From NCBI GenBank assembly GCA_026874595.1, contig CM049317.1, forward strand, positions 58,320,618 to 58,384,617: a DNA stretch of 64,000 nucleotides. Reading direction: 5' to 3'. The stretch's first letter is position 1; every line of letters starts with the position of its first letter. The stretch is from Sipunculus nudus. Its lineage: Eukaryota; Annelida; Sipuncula; Golfingiida; Sipunculidae. The notes under the pieces are model-generated. The model ran no database searches. It had not been told where the DNA came from and saw only the letters and a list, made by a program, of their open reading frames with translations. The translations under genes were made by a program, and so were the position numbers. Of this stretch, positions 46,348-57,430 are shown one piece after another.

Positions 46348-46759
46348 CTATATAAAGGAGGAATATCATCTGTTAAATCCCTTTTTTTTCGTGTTTTAGA
46401 AAATGTGTGAGACCACGCGCTATAGCTATACTCAAAGTATGTCCTGTTCATGCTGAACCCATATTTTACATATTTGTGAATAGCCTCATGCATGCATTTA
46501 TACATACACAACTCGTCAAGAAAATAAGTCAATAAGTTACCCTATTGTTTCCTATATAACTTATACAAATTATGAAATTCGCGTATGTAATGGTATATAT
46601 AGATTAGCTAGAATCAGCTCGTTCGTCTGGGGTTTAATGTTGATCCCTATATAGACTTTTTTTTTTAATAAAATCGGACGTATGATCATTGGTAAAAAAA
46701 TACTCTGACCTCGGCTGACTTAATCAATTAAGCAAATGCGTGATAGTACGTATGCATTT

Positions 46760-46796
<37 letters not shown>

Positions 46797-46876
46797 ATTA
46801 TGTATATAGGTGTAAACATTTTGTATACATTTATGCTGGACGGAATGTAATTCTAACAACTTGCACGTGTATATGG

Positions 46877-46920
<44 letters not shown>

Positions 46921-47400
46921 ATTTTTACGAGTTTAAATATAATTGATAATAGATATCTATTCATAGATTTATATATTCATATTAAAATATATAAATGTGT
47001 GTTGTGTATTTCTGTGCGTATCTATTATGTAATTTATCAACCAATTTTTTCAAGAACGTATATTTTTTACATTATATTATATATTATATATTATAAATTA
47101 TATATTATATATTATTAATTATATATGATTAATATAATAAATTGTGAAAATTGATAGTATATAAGTATATATTATATATATGCTTTGGATAACATTATGA
47201 TATTACGTTAAACACGTCTTAACATTTAAACAAATGAGTGTAAAGCATTTTTTCTTAATCATAAAGTCACCTATAAATATAATTGTGTCATCATTGTGTT
47301 TTGAACATTCATGTGTGTTTTCATATAATATGGAGTGTTTTTATCCCTGTGTTTACAAGAAATACCTGCATGTATACCTGGTACCAGTTTATTTTAGACA
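46348..47400. other. AT-rich sequence with TA arrays, no gene seen
   Basis: TA arrays at 46763-46793 and 46882-46918 and TATAT/ATTATA tracts at 47060-47135. All frames here are Tyr/Ile-rich translations. Confidence 0.6.
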
Positions 47401-47405
47401 TAAAT

Positions 47406-47440
47406 CATGGAGTTACAATTAATCTTAATGTAACTCCATG
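47406..47440. repeat. perfect hairpin with extended stem
   Basis: CATGGAGTTACA (47406-47417) and TGTAACTCCATG (47429-47440) are exact inverted repeats around an 11-base loop. Outside the stem, CAGTTTAT on the left (about 47386) and ATAAACTG on the right (about 47442) could extend pairing with a left-side bulge. Confidence 0.85.
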
Positions 47441-47859
47441 TATAAACTGTGGAAATCATCTACTAATGCATTTTGGACGTACATTTGTCTAAATATAATA
47501 TGTGATATATGTTATATGTATAATATTTTCAAGCAAATCAGATATTATAACATATAAGTATCAAACCGCATAAAATGGCGAAACACTTGAACTAAACAAT
47601 GGTAAAACTATATTGACCTTATATCCGGCGTCCATTTTGGCCAAATGTTATACTTTGGAGCAATAATGATTGACATCAAGGATTGCTATATATAGGTCAC
47701 CTATTATGGGTATATTCGGGGAGCTAGACAATTAGGAAACTCTGTAAGTATATAAACATGGCGGAATGATATAATATCATGCCTCCATGATATAATATAC
47801 CTAAACGGTCTAATTACGTGACTTTAGGATTAGTATAAACCAAACAAGGCTCAGCTTTA

Positions 47860-48295
47860 AGCCGTGTCGTGCAATTACAGCACCTTACGATACAACAGTA
47901 CGTGACCTGCCTGGAACCTCTATTAATAATATTCAATGACGACCAAGCTATGAAGGACGTTAAGTTAATAAAACAATGCTATAAATCTACTCCAGTAAAC
48001 GCAGCAACAAGCCAGGACGCAAGCAGCCTTAGAAGCAGGGATGTCAGCAAGAACTTACGCGCAATATGCAACATGCTGTCCGAGGCTTAGCGGCTCAATA
48101 CGTCACCGTTACCGACTCCATCAGTTCTGCAGCGCCCTGATCCGTGCCTGCGTCAGTCCACCGTCGCTGCTGGCAGGCCCAAGACAAGCAAAGCTATGTA
48201 GAAACGAGCGGGGCGACTCCGGAAAGCTTCTCTCACAGATGGCTAAATGTACAATGGCTCCTTTTCAAAGGGTTCTGTATGCTGCTGTATGATTC
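47860..48295 (+). other. GC- and CpG-enriched island with overlapping open frames
   Basis: One of the most GC-rich non-repeat stretches in the window. Frame 47869-48090 stays open for 73 codons with balanced composition (...QAMKDVKLIKQCYKSTPVN...). It could begin at a 3' splice site (GCAATTACAG, then CACC) rather than a start codon, as it has no early ATG. Frame 48041-48292 starts at an ATG (MSARTYAQYATCC...) and runs 83 codons in another register, rich in Arg, Ser and Cys. I recognise neither, and at most one can be coding. A first exon or promoter region is possible. Confidence 0.3.
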
Positions 48296-50185
48296 TTAAT
48301 ACCATCTTGAATAGCGACTGTATGACGATATTATGGGGGCTGGAATTGTCCCGTATGTAAGATGAAAGAGTTCCCGCGGCACCCCGCACCAGCAACATGT
48401 AAAACTCTAATAAAACCGCAGTATGGGGACAATTAAACAGGCTCTGTGCTATATAATGTCATACCAATGACCGAACAAATACCGAGTTCCCTGGCGTTTC
48501 GGTTTTTCTCGCAAATTTCCCGCTCACAAACCGGCCATTTCACGGTTTTATCGCCTTGGGCTAAGAGCTATTTTATTAATTTGCACGCATAAAGTAGAAA
48601 CGCGCCCTGCAAATTTTAATCATGGCTACTTTAATTTCAAAGACTGTAGACTCCATCGTCGGAGGAACAGAACAGGGGTTATAATCACTAGGGGTAGATG
48701 GAAATAAAGGCCGGTGACACAAGACTGTATGCCCCAGTTTATTGCATTATATGACCAGTCTTGTCTTGTGTATATATATTTGTGTTGCATGGGAGTTTCG
48801 GCATGGTCAGAAAACACCGGCCCGAGTTCCCAAGTACCACTTGGGTCGAAGTGATCTGGAAGGCTTTAATCTCCAGAACATCAACACGTAAAGAGCATTA
48901 TAAAAGGATTTCTTCCCGATTTTATAGATCTCGCTTTGCACCTAGAAAAGTGTGTATGTGTGGCGTAACAATAGAATAAAGGGAGATGAAATACAGGTAA
49001 GGCCGCCATAACATACCCATTATCGCCGCGTCGCCAACCCTCGGCAAGCACGCCTGTATACGGTTCACTGGTCGACCGTTCATTCGACAGGGAAACTTTT
49101 CTTCCATAACAATGCCATATTTGTTATGGATAACTGCGCATACCGTTCTTGTTTTTGTTGTCAGCTTGCTCACACAAGCACGCATGCACACACATAAATA
49201 TATACAAATATATTTATGCCTGCATACAGACAAACATCTAAATATATATACATATAAGGGCTTATATACATATACCTGTGCCTTATCCTTGTCCGATATA
49301 ATTTAGTTTATATTTTAAACAATTTTATTATAAAAAATAACCCGTGTGGCTTTCAATAATGGTACGGAAGGATACACAAATATAGAATATGGAAACATGC
49401 ATGTTTGTATTAACTATATATATACCCAACTTACCTTGTTATATGGGACCCGTTTTCTTACTTATGTTATCTGTCACCTGAGAACGTCCACTTCTTGAAT
49501 GGGCTAAAAGTATACAATACAATACACAATTCTGGTCTCATAATAAATCAGGCTAGCATCGCTTTTTATAAACTTGGACAAAAAAGGAGGGAAGCATACG
49601 TTTCAAAAGACGTAAAATTATATAAGTAGAATTAACAAAATTCAAATAGTGTTACATAATAAAAGTTATAAGATAGACTACCGCGTCAGAATCAAAGGGC
49701 TTACATGGACACATATGGGCGAACATTTATTTGTACTTATATTTAAAATGCTCTAAATATATTTATAGGTCATGTTATAATAACAATACAATTTGTTGTA
49801 TGAGTTAACGTAAGTTTTAATGGAATACATTTCTGCATATATTTACCTAAATATAGGATATACTGAGCAAAAGAATATACACGGTGTTATCTATATCCAA
49901 AGCAAATGTAGATAAAGAATCTATAGAAAAAATAATAAGTGAAATAAAACAGTGCAACATTCATTTAATTTATTGATATTCATATCAACATTTTTGACAA
50001 TTCTTTTGTCATTGCATAGTTGGTAGTTACTTTGTTTAATCCAAACATAACGTGTACAACCATGATAAATATGCCATTGATTGGTAAATTAGGGTTGTCA
50101 GAGATATAGAATAATATTTTGGTGATTTTCGCATATTTTGGTAATAATGTAGCATCAACGTGTCGTCAAAATTAAACATTTTGTA
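48296..50185. other. mixed unique sequence, no gene demonstrated
   Basis: 48300-49160 is complex and CpG-containing, with an E2F-like TTTCCCGC near 48515. 49160-50185 is AT-rich. Frames at 48626-48817, 48761-48979 and 48922-49233 lack recognisable domains. Confidence 0.4.
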
Positions 50186-50189
50186 AATA

Positions 50190-50770
50190 GATTTGATGTC
50201 AATAATCCTCAGTATTAGTTCTTACAGTGATTATACAGCCTTATCGGTGGAGGCTCGTGTGTTCCTATACCACACGTGCTCATCTGGTCACGACCATATC
50301 GCCGCCAGCGATATGTACACAACCATTTTACGACTTCAACTGCCGCCTGCCGGCAGGATATTACCGCTTTGTGGCCATCAATGTCGTAATCGGAGAAATC
50401 TACTAACAATGTTGCAGATGTAGCTGGGCTAGTTTTTTGGTCTGTAAAACCTAGCCAGGCCTACTATTAGTTGGTGTATAAATGATGCCGGTAGGGTACA
50501 GTGGTGTTAGGAATCTTTAGCTTGCGTGCATGCACTTCAAAGGCGAGACAGGCCGCTCATCTGCCGACGCCTGCCTTATAGCTTTGAAGGCTACGCAGAG
50601 TTTATTGGTTTTCAGCACGCGCACCACTCTCTTTCATCCAAATACTTATATGTTATGGTAAAGCATATTTATTTAATATGGAAAGGGAACTTATGGTCTC
50701 CTTATGATGATAGCACATGAAATGCACCAGGGGCAGGTCTGGGATCACCGCGCATGCGCATAACATATGC
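50190..50770. promoter_or_regulatory. unique island with NRF1 and YY1-like motifs
   Basis: High-complexity sequence. At 50749-50760 it has CGCGCATGCGCA, a full match to the NRF1 consensus (YGCGCATGCGCR), and 15-25 bases on CCTCCATCTTGAAT, a YY1-like site. These two are classical core-promoter motifs of animal housekeeping genes. An ATG-started frame at 50530-50661 (43 codons, MHFKGETGRSSADACLIAL...) and frames at 50193-50423 and 50215-50409 overlap the island but have no recognised family. A promoter is inferred, with the gene unidentified. Confidence 0.3.
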
Positions 50771-51420
50771 AACCCTCCATCTTGAATATCATTACCCAAT
50801 AACTATATGTTATTCACAAGACCTTTTTACTTTAATTCATAATCACGTGTTACATATAAAGAATATTAAATGAGGAAATTTGTTTATCATTCTTTAGCGG
50901 AAAGAACAAACTTTAGGACGAATATGTCAAGTGACCTCTTTTATCGCCCATTAAGTCTGGTACATGAACAAGACCATATGATATATAAAAGCTTGTGCCA
51001 ATACATAGAAGCAACTATAATAAAACTTAAAGTTTGTAAAGTTATTTTTCAATGTTAAATCCCTGAAAGAGTATTTTTTACAAATTCATCGAAGATATGT
51101 GCACATTTCGCACCTGAACAATGCATGCAAGACCATTATTCTATAAATATCTACGTACCAAATAGATTCACGGGAAAATAATAAGATGTGTTGTTTGTCA
51201 TGAATACAAACATCCGTGTTTGGGTATTCAAATATTTGTGGTACGGAACGTGTAAATCTCTACCGCGGCTGAACCAGAATTTGGAAAAGGGGAGGGGAGA
51301 TCCAAAGCTGGGTCATACCCGACATATGAAGGAGCTTAACGCACGAGGGGTGAAGGCGTGCAGTGGGGAGTGTTGGTTAGGGGATGGAGGGGGTTTGAGG
51401 TGGAGGTGGCGGGTGGATGT
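50771..51420. other. unique sequence, no gene seen
   Basis: The G-rich section 51290-51420 leads into the repeat below. No recognisable domain in the overlapping frames. Confidence 0.45.
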
Positions 51421-51429
51421 ATAAGTCAC

Positions 51430-52145
51430 GGACCTTCTTTCGGGGGGGGGGGGGGGGGGTCAGGGGGACATGCCTCCTCATCTTTTTACAGGTATAGGAG
51501 ACACGTTACCTTTTGCCCCAGTCACCTTTTAGGGGAATAAAACCAATTATTTTTTTAATTCGATATATTTTCGTCAATCAGTTTAGAGTTTTGTTATGTT
51601 TTCCACAATAATCTATAAAGTTTGCATATCATATTGAGAAGAGTGCATGTGTCAATAGTCTCATCGAGTTTTCATAATGTCAGCCCATGTTTTTGAATGT
51701 TTAAATGAAATATTAATTATAAATTGATAATATAGTGCTGAAAATTGAGCAATGAAAAATGTTCATATGTGGCAGGAGTGAAGATTATTATGAAATTATT
51801 GATTTGGTCCTGTTTTTCATGATGCAAGATGGGGGAGGGTGAGTGATTTTGAGCGGTGTCCGGATGTCTTGGGGGGGGGGCTTTTGCCGGTACCCCTTTG
51901 GATTGTCCGCCTCACATTTTCTCAACAAGCAAGCCCCATGTTAAATGTGAAGCGGATCTGTGTGTGTGTGTGGGGGGGGGGGGTTCCAGGGGGTCCGGTC
52001 CCCCCCCCCCTTTCAGCCGCCGAAACCTTTTCTTTAGGGTTTAAGACCAATTTTTTACGGCCTGGACTCCCCTTTCCAGACCCGGAAACCCATATTTTCA
52101 GGTTTTGTCATTAGTCCTCCTGGTTTGGACTCCTCATTTTCTTAA
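51430..52145 (+). repeat. dispersed repeat, copy 2, with G- and C-runs
   Basis: A G-run (51440-51458) is followed by sequence homologous to 14935-15296 (51530-51830), then GGTGTCC and further G-runs, TGTGTGTGTG plus G-run (51961-51983), a C-run (52000-52009), and GGGTTTAAGACCAA...CGGCCTGGACTCCCC shared with 1137-1175. The combination suggests a longer composite repeat of which 1097-1400 and 14935-15296 are partial copies. Confidence 0.65.
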
Positions 52146-52244
52146 ATCCTAAATCCGCTCATGTGTTAAATTTGTCATTAATGAAAACTGCGTCATGTAT
52201 AATATATAGTAAAGGCCTATTTCATGCGTAGTTGGTCAATGTAA

Positions 52245-52350
52245 TAATAAAAGTGCCCCCCCCCCCCCCGCTGTGCTGAATATGAAAAAGAGTTTTACTC
52301 TCTGGAGAAATAAGGTTCCGGACCCTGTGGATCCCCCCCCCCCCCACACA
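52245..52350. repeat. C-run repeat fragment
   Basis: Two C-runs (52255-52269 and 52333-52346) flank TGTGCTGAATATGAAAAAGA and CCGGACCCTGTGGATC. Same style as the G/C-run repeat class above. Confidence 0.5.
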
Positions 52351-52980
52351 ACTAGTATAGTTGTTGGACACCGCATCCCACGTATGTGTCTACAATAGTG
52401 TCTGCACTGATGTTTCAATTAAGCATCGTTATGAATACCGGGGCCTAAACATAAAATATCAGAACAGTATGGCCAACAGGTGGTGCTGTGTGTCCAAGGA
52501 GGATGAACCTGAGGATCATCAAACCTTGAAATGGGTTATTATGGTATTTTTAAGTGAGGTTTTCTTTCATGGACTAAGGAAATTGAGATATAACGGGTAC
52601 TGATATTATAATTGAATCAGTATGTGGCTGGGTCCGAATAGATCATATTGTTTCAAGCTTGGAACTTTTTCATGCATTAAATCTATACTGTTGGTGCATT
52701 ATACGATAACATACCAAGAACCCGCAGGTGCGGTGGTCACCGGGCCTAGTCAACCCAAAGATAAATAAAAAGAAACGCGTGTGATACCGCCCTGACACGT
52801 AGTCCGACACCCGGAATGGAAATCTGCAGGTGAACACACTCAGGTAAGGAAGTATGGAAAACCTCAAGGCGGATACCTCCACATGAATAAATTATAAATT
52901 TAAATTTGAATTTAAAAAAAATTGTTTGATAAAAAGAAAATATGTATTCCTTTATATGTGGTAGGAGTGTAAAATTATAC
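52351..52980. other. unique sequence, no gene demonstrated
   Basis: Frames at 52361-52603 (plus) and 52670-52882 (minus) are open for 70-80 codons in fairly balanced sequence but have no recognisable family. Confidence 0.35.
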
Positions 52981-53110
52981 GGTTAAACCTGGCTTAACGA
53001 CAACCTAAGTTTAGTGACTAACTCAAAATAACAACCAGTTATACATGGTCTCAATCCTTTTTTTTTTTTTTTGCTCTTTATATGAGAGCTCGCTTAGACG
53101 ACCAAAATGT
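52981..53110 (+). repeat. pogo-like element segment
   Basis: GGTTAAACCTGGCTTAACGA, CAACCTAAGTTTAGTGACTA and CTCAAAATAACAACC, then GAGCTCGCTTAGACGACC. This is the block series of 54890-54965 (AAACCTCGTCTAATGACC, ATCTAAGTTTAGCGACCACC, CTCAAATTAACGACC). It is a Tigger/pogo-type subterminal array. Confidence 0.6.
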
Positions 53111-53585
53111 TAAGATAAAATATGAAAATAAATAAAAAGTTAAAAAATATGCATACTATCAGAAAGAACATGGTACCAGGTTTAAAATAATGTATACTTA
53201 ATGGGGTCTATTTTGAAAAAAAAATTATATATTAAAAAAAAATGTTAATTGATTACAGATGTAGGGTTTTTGCCAGTTGTGTTACCCTTAAGCACTTCAA
53301 CATATAGGATATATGCTTTGAATAATGGAATCTAATTAATACACGTGACTATTATTATAAGCCTAAAATGAAAGAGTGAAAGCAAGCCTTTCAACTCGAA
53401 GATTTATACCTGCAACAAAAAGTCCAAAAGATTTTTTTGGCTATGCACTGTTCTCATCATGTCTCATGTATGCATATACTGTGCTTGAAGAGGGTTTATA
53501 GCTCAATCACTATTAGTAATAGCAACATATAACAGCAACATCGCTTACAGTAATGTAATGACAACGAAAATATGAACTCTGTTTA
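53111..53585. other. AT-rich sequence, no gene seen
   Basis: No recognisable gene. May be the interior of the pogo-like element between 52981 and 54965, though no transposase frame is evident. Confidence 0.4.
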
Positions 53586-53589
53586 ATTT

Positions 53590-54372
53590 TTACCTTCCCC
53601 AAGGAGGTTATGTTTTTGCCGGTGTTGGTTTGTTTGTCTGTTTGTTTGTCTGTCTGATTGTCTGTTAGCAACATTATTAACATTATTCAAAGATTTATTA
53701 CAGAATTTTAATGGAATTTTCAGGATAGCTCGGCAATGATACAAGGAACAGTTGATTAAATTTGAGGTGATCCGGATCTGGATCTGTTCTGGATCAAGGA
53801 ATTTTTGAAGGACAAATTAATGCTCAATTTCTGACAATGACATAGTCATGAGAATGCGCTCTCTGAGTACTTCTCTAATTGTTTATATTATTTAACTCAT
53901 TATTATTAAATTTTTGCCGATGTTTGATGTTTGGTTTGTTAGTTTGTTTGGCCTCTTTTGTGAACTTTCGTGACGAGTATTGTTAAACAAACACTTTCAA
54001 TTTTGGAGCTAATCTGGATGAAGTTGTTTATTTATTTATAATTATTATTATTTTTTTTTTGGTTTACCGGATTCTTTACCATTGGACAATCTAGTCATTT
54101 ACTTCATTATCAGGGAAACCATTAAGTGTATTTATAAACAGGTTGAAGTTTCCACAGCCTGCAACTTGCACAAGTGTCATAAAATTAATTGAATTGTAGC
54201 CGCCTTTGCTCCTGATACCAATGCTAATTGTAATGTAAAACACTGAGCTTTGATTTCGATTTTTCGACATTTCAAACATCCGCGTTTGATCAGGATCATG
54301 GTTATACTTCTGGATCTTTATAGTGATCCATAATATTGGTGGAGGTATGCGGTCTCTGAATGCCCTCTAGTT
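53590..54372 (+). repeat. dispersed repeat (CCCCAAGGAGGTTATGTTTTTGCCGG type)
   Basis: Starts CCTTCCCCAAGGAGG (self-complementary), GTTATGTTTTTGCCGGTG and TTGTTTGTCTG units. It continues through ATTTTCAGG, AGGAACAGTTGATTAAATTT and GATCCGGATCTGGATC, and ends near ATTGGTGGAGGTATGCGGTC and CTGAATGCCCTCTAGTT. A shorter relative is at 63255-63420. I recognise this order from widespread repeats of marine invertebrates, but not its formal class. Confidence 0.6.
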
Positions 54373-54885
54373 TAATATGTTCATTCTAAAAACAAATTCC
54401 TTACATGGTCGTGTGTATATTGTACATTATGGCCTGCATACGCAATCTATCCACAATTCTGAAATTTCCGAAGGGGGAATATTGCAGAGACACCAGGGCA
54501 TGATAAGACTGGCCCCATGCTAATGAAAATATTCCATGACTTTATTATTTGCTTATGTATACGATTCATTCTATAGTCTTAATTTAATAAATTTAAGATG
54601 AAATATAAAATTACAGAACATTTGAAATATTCGATTTTAATAAAGAAACAGTCATGGTAGATGTGGGATTAATGTCATTTAGTTTAACACGAACAGACAA
54701 AAAATGTGACTCGACCTGTAATATAATACGTTATGCTGAAAATAACTTTTTTTTACAATTAATTTTCCGTTTATTCTCAAATACATTAAACTTCAAAGCG
54801 GCAGTCCATCACCACGTATACTATTAGACAGAAAACCGTGCAAGGTTTAAAATTAAATATATAACATATATATTTATTATTTATT
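54373..54885. other. unique sequence, no gene demonstrated
   Basis: No reading frame of note. A short run near 54490-54530 has a chance resemblance to U6 snRNA (listed among the rejected calls). Confidence 0.4.
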
Positions 54886-54889
54886 TTTA

Positions 54890-54965
54890 CACTAAAACCT
54901 CGTCTAATGACCATCTAAGTTTAGCGACCACCTCAAATTAACGACCTCTTTTTCACGGTCCCAAT
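54890..54965 (+). repeat. pogo-like element end
   Basis: TA then CACTAAAACCTCGTCTAATG and blocks ending CGACCACC and CGACCTC, then TTTTTCACGGTCCCAATTAA. A right terminus was not found. Confidence 0.6.
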
Positions 54966-55280
54966 TAAAGCAACGTTTTGATTGATTTTAAATGAAGAGA
55001 TTTTTTCCAGAGATGCTCAGCTAATTAAAATCTCTGCTAATTACCTCAGCTAATTAAAGACGATTTCAATACAAGAAGACTTAAATTGTAAAGGCTACAT
55101 TATTCTCTGTGTGATATACCGGCTTAATATTCGCAGGGTAAAAAATTTCACTTTTTTTCAGTGTATCGTTAGGGTTCCATTTTCGCCATCTCATTATACA
55201 AAATACCTATACACCATTATTATGGAAATTAATAATATCAAATTTTATGTGCCCAAAATCTTATTAACAGAAATATTGTT
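54966..55280. other. AT-rich sequence, no gene seen
   Basis: Contains ATTAAAATCTCTGCTAATTA-like repeats of short motifs near 55015-55060, perhaps pogo interior. No gene is demonstrated. Confidence 0.4.
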
Positions 55281-55534
55281 CGTTAATAATGGCGGACAAT
55301 TTGAACATACCCGATCTATTTTTATTCATAACGTCAGCCATTTATTTTTCAACTTTGCCTTCGACGGTGGGACCTTTTATTCATGCACGAAGGTTTTATT
55401 TTCGTGATAATTCCCCTTTCGCGAATATCGAAAATTTGAAACCCTCGCGAATAGAAGGGCAACCATGCACAGTACCTTATCCTTCCTCCTTCAGCATTCA
55501 TCCTAAATTTCTACAAATATTTTATATACCATAA
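55281..55534 (+). other. open frame overlapping a CGCGAATA repeat
   Basis: An ATG with strong context (ATAATGGCGG, 55289) opens 81 codons (MADNLNIPDLFLFITSAIYF...). The 3' two-fifths coincides with sequence such as TTTCGCGAATATCGAAAATT and CCCTCGCGAATA (about 55415-55450), which resembles a common dispersed repeat. I therefore doubt coding. ATGGCGG is also a YY1-core motif. Confidence 0.25.
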
Positions 55535-56517
55535 TTTTATTGTATTCGATATTTCATTACTTTACCATGAATGCAGTGGAGACTATATATATATTCATGC
55601 ATTCTCAAGTTCACTTGTGCTAATTTATTGTTTTTAGAAATCTTAATTAAAACTGTCAAACGTCTGGATTTACTGAAAATATGATAATTCCGTGGAGTGT
55701 TCATTATTAAGTTTACTCACGAGTCAACAATAATGAAATTTCCAAAATATAAGTTTCTTTCACTTGCTCAATGTTACAGAAAAATTTCTTATATATGGTA
55801 AAATCAAGATTTCTACCGTATATAAGGCACAAAGAAGCTTTACATAAGAAAATTCAAGGGGATATATGTGTGTGTGTTTTGTTTTGAAAGTTTTACTTGA
55901 GGAGTTTTTTTCATAAAAAAAAGATAAATTACAAATTTTCAAATCCAAAGTTAAATTTACTCTTACTTTTATATAGTTAAATTTAACAATTGTACTGATC
56001 TATGTGTTATTTAATTCTTGGCTCTATACAACCGAAGGAAAGATACATATCAATAAACTGATGATTAAAAGATACATATTTCATGATTAAAAAATAAACA
56101 AATACTATTTTGGAAAGTGAAATTTCGAATTGAAAGTTAAATTATTCACCCTTTAATAAAGAACTGTGTATATATGATACGAGAAGTGTAATCATGTATC
56201 TGTACAGAGGCTTACAATTAATCCAATGGACCCATTAAATTGACGTATACAAAACTAGGGAATGACATGCCACCGACAGGAATTATAATGTATGTAACCA
56301 TGAAATAAGCAATAAGCTATGTATACTATATAATATATAAGATAGTCTATATAACTCTTACCTATTTTAAATCAAATAAAGCCTTTCTGATATGATCAAA
56401 GCTTTATAGACTAACACTAAATTTAAACGTTGAATATGTGAAAATTACGAAATATTGAAAATATTTACCTATACTGTATACAGTATAACACCTGTCTTTA
56501 TTCTTAGCCTATTTGTT

Positions 56518-56518
<1 letters not shown>
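55535..56518. other. AT-rich sequence, no gene seen
   Basis: Minus frame 55760-55948 is compositional. Nothing else recognised. Confidence 0.5.

Positions 56519-56520
<2 letters not shown>

Positions 56521-56565
<45 letters not shown>
56521..56565. repeat. (TA)n microsatellite
   Basis: About 22 TA units. Confidence 0.95.
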
Positions 56566-56568
<3 letters not shown>

Positions 56569-57168
56569 GGGTGCCTATCTGCATATCCGTGGTTCTGCCA
56601 CTTAAATTACACCTTAATTAAAGGTCACACAAAAAAAGAAGTTTCAGTTGCATTTTGGTCATAAAACAAAGGATATCATAGTCTAATTCCTTTTATTAAT
56701 TCATTAAATCCCAGATGATACTATATACACCGTCAGACATATGCAGAAATATCAATTACAATCATATTATCAATATTAAAGGCTTACCTTTTATCGCCGA
56801 GAAGAACAGATACATAAAAAAAACGACCTAAGGAGGTCGCGGATTTGTCAGACTCCAGGAACCTTCATCTATCAACTATTTTCTACGCGCAATATAGATG
56901 TTTGATTTGTCATGATGTATGCAGGGTCACTTTGAAGTTAATTACAGACATACACCGGGAGAAAAAGCCGTTACTTAATAACAGAGGAATTTGAATATTT
57001 CTTCAATTCATTATTACACTATAATGCAATTATGTTCCATATACAAAGAGCACAGGTTGAGTCCTGTTTAAAAATTAGGCTTGGGCACATGCAAAACGCA
57101 GTTCAGGAGACCTTAGTTGTCACTATCAATGTGCCGAGCAATGATGAATTGCATTAACTTTATGGGTT

Positions 57169-57176
57169 TATAAATA
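57169..57176 (+). promoter_or_regulatory. candidate TATA box
   Basis: TATAAATA preceded by ATGGGTT, outside any TA array. The candidate exon at 57239-57323 lies 63 bp downstream of its end. Confidence 0.3.
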
Positions 57177-57238
57177 CAGACATTACTAATGTTTACATAC
57201 CCGAAAACGACAGTTGCCGGACGCTGAATGTGCACTGA

Positions 57239-57323
57239 ATGACCTTCTTGTCACCGGGTTATCTTTTGATAAATTACCCAGAAATTAATTTTTCTTTCTT
57301 TTGGATGTATTTCAATCTGGAAG
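57239..57323 (+). CDS. candidate first coding exon (MTFLSPGYLL...)
   Basis: Unrecognised. An ATG at 57239 opens 28 codons plus one base. The encoded stretch is hydrophobic (MTFLSPGYLLINYPEINFSF, then FWMYFNLE), and a canonical 5' splice site follows directly (GGAAG, then GTAAGTC at 57324). A five-codon upstream frame begins at ATG 57228 and its stop overlaps this start (ATGA), an arrangement seen in translation reinitiation. The ATG context is weak (T at -3). With the TATA box 70 bp upstream, the order is promoter, uORF, short exon, donor. It may be chance: no downstream exon is identified. Confidence 0.25.
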
Positions 57324-57430
57324 GTAAGTCTTGATGTTAACAAACTCTCCCTCAATCACGTGACGTCATACACGCCTCCCTCGATCACATCTTTATCATC
57401 TGATTTTAACATACATACAGTCTGTATGAA

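Larger units (their letters stand above)
56750..57430. promoter_or_regulatory. large unique island, candidate regulatory region
   Basis: Some 680 bp of complex, non-repetitive sequence. It includes a CGACCT-AAGG-AGGTCG hairpin (about 56823-56838), a TATA element (57169-57176) and, at 57357-57368, CACGTGACGTCA. In that last motif a perfect E-box (CACGTG) overlaps a perfect CRE (TGACGTCA). I infer a promoter or enhancer. Conservation untested. Confidence 0.35.

Noticed and set aside
46260-46532. Poly-asparagine protein on the minus strand
   Set aside because: Translation of the ATT microsatellite.
54480-54545. Partial resemblance to U6 snRNA on the minus strand (TTAGCATGGGGCC region)
   Set aside because: Only about ten bases agree (TTAGCATGG-GCC). 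The ACAGAGA box context, the 5' stem and the terminal T-run of U6 are absent.
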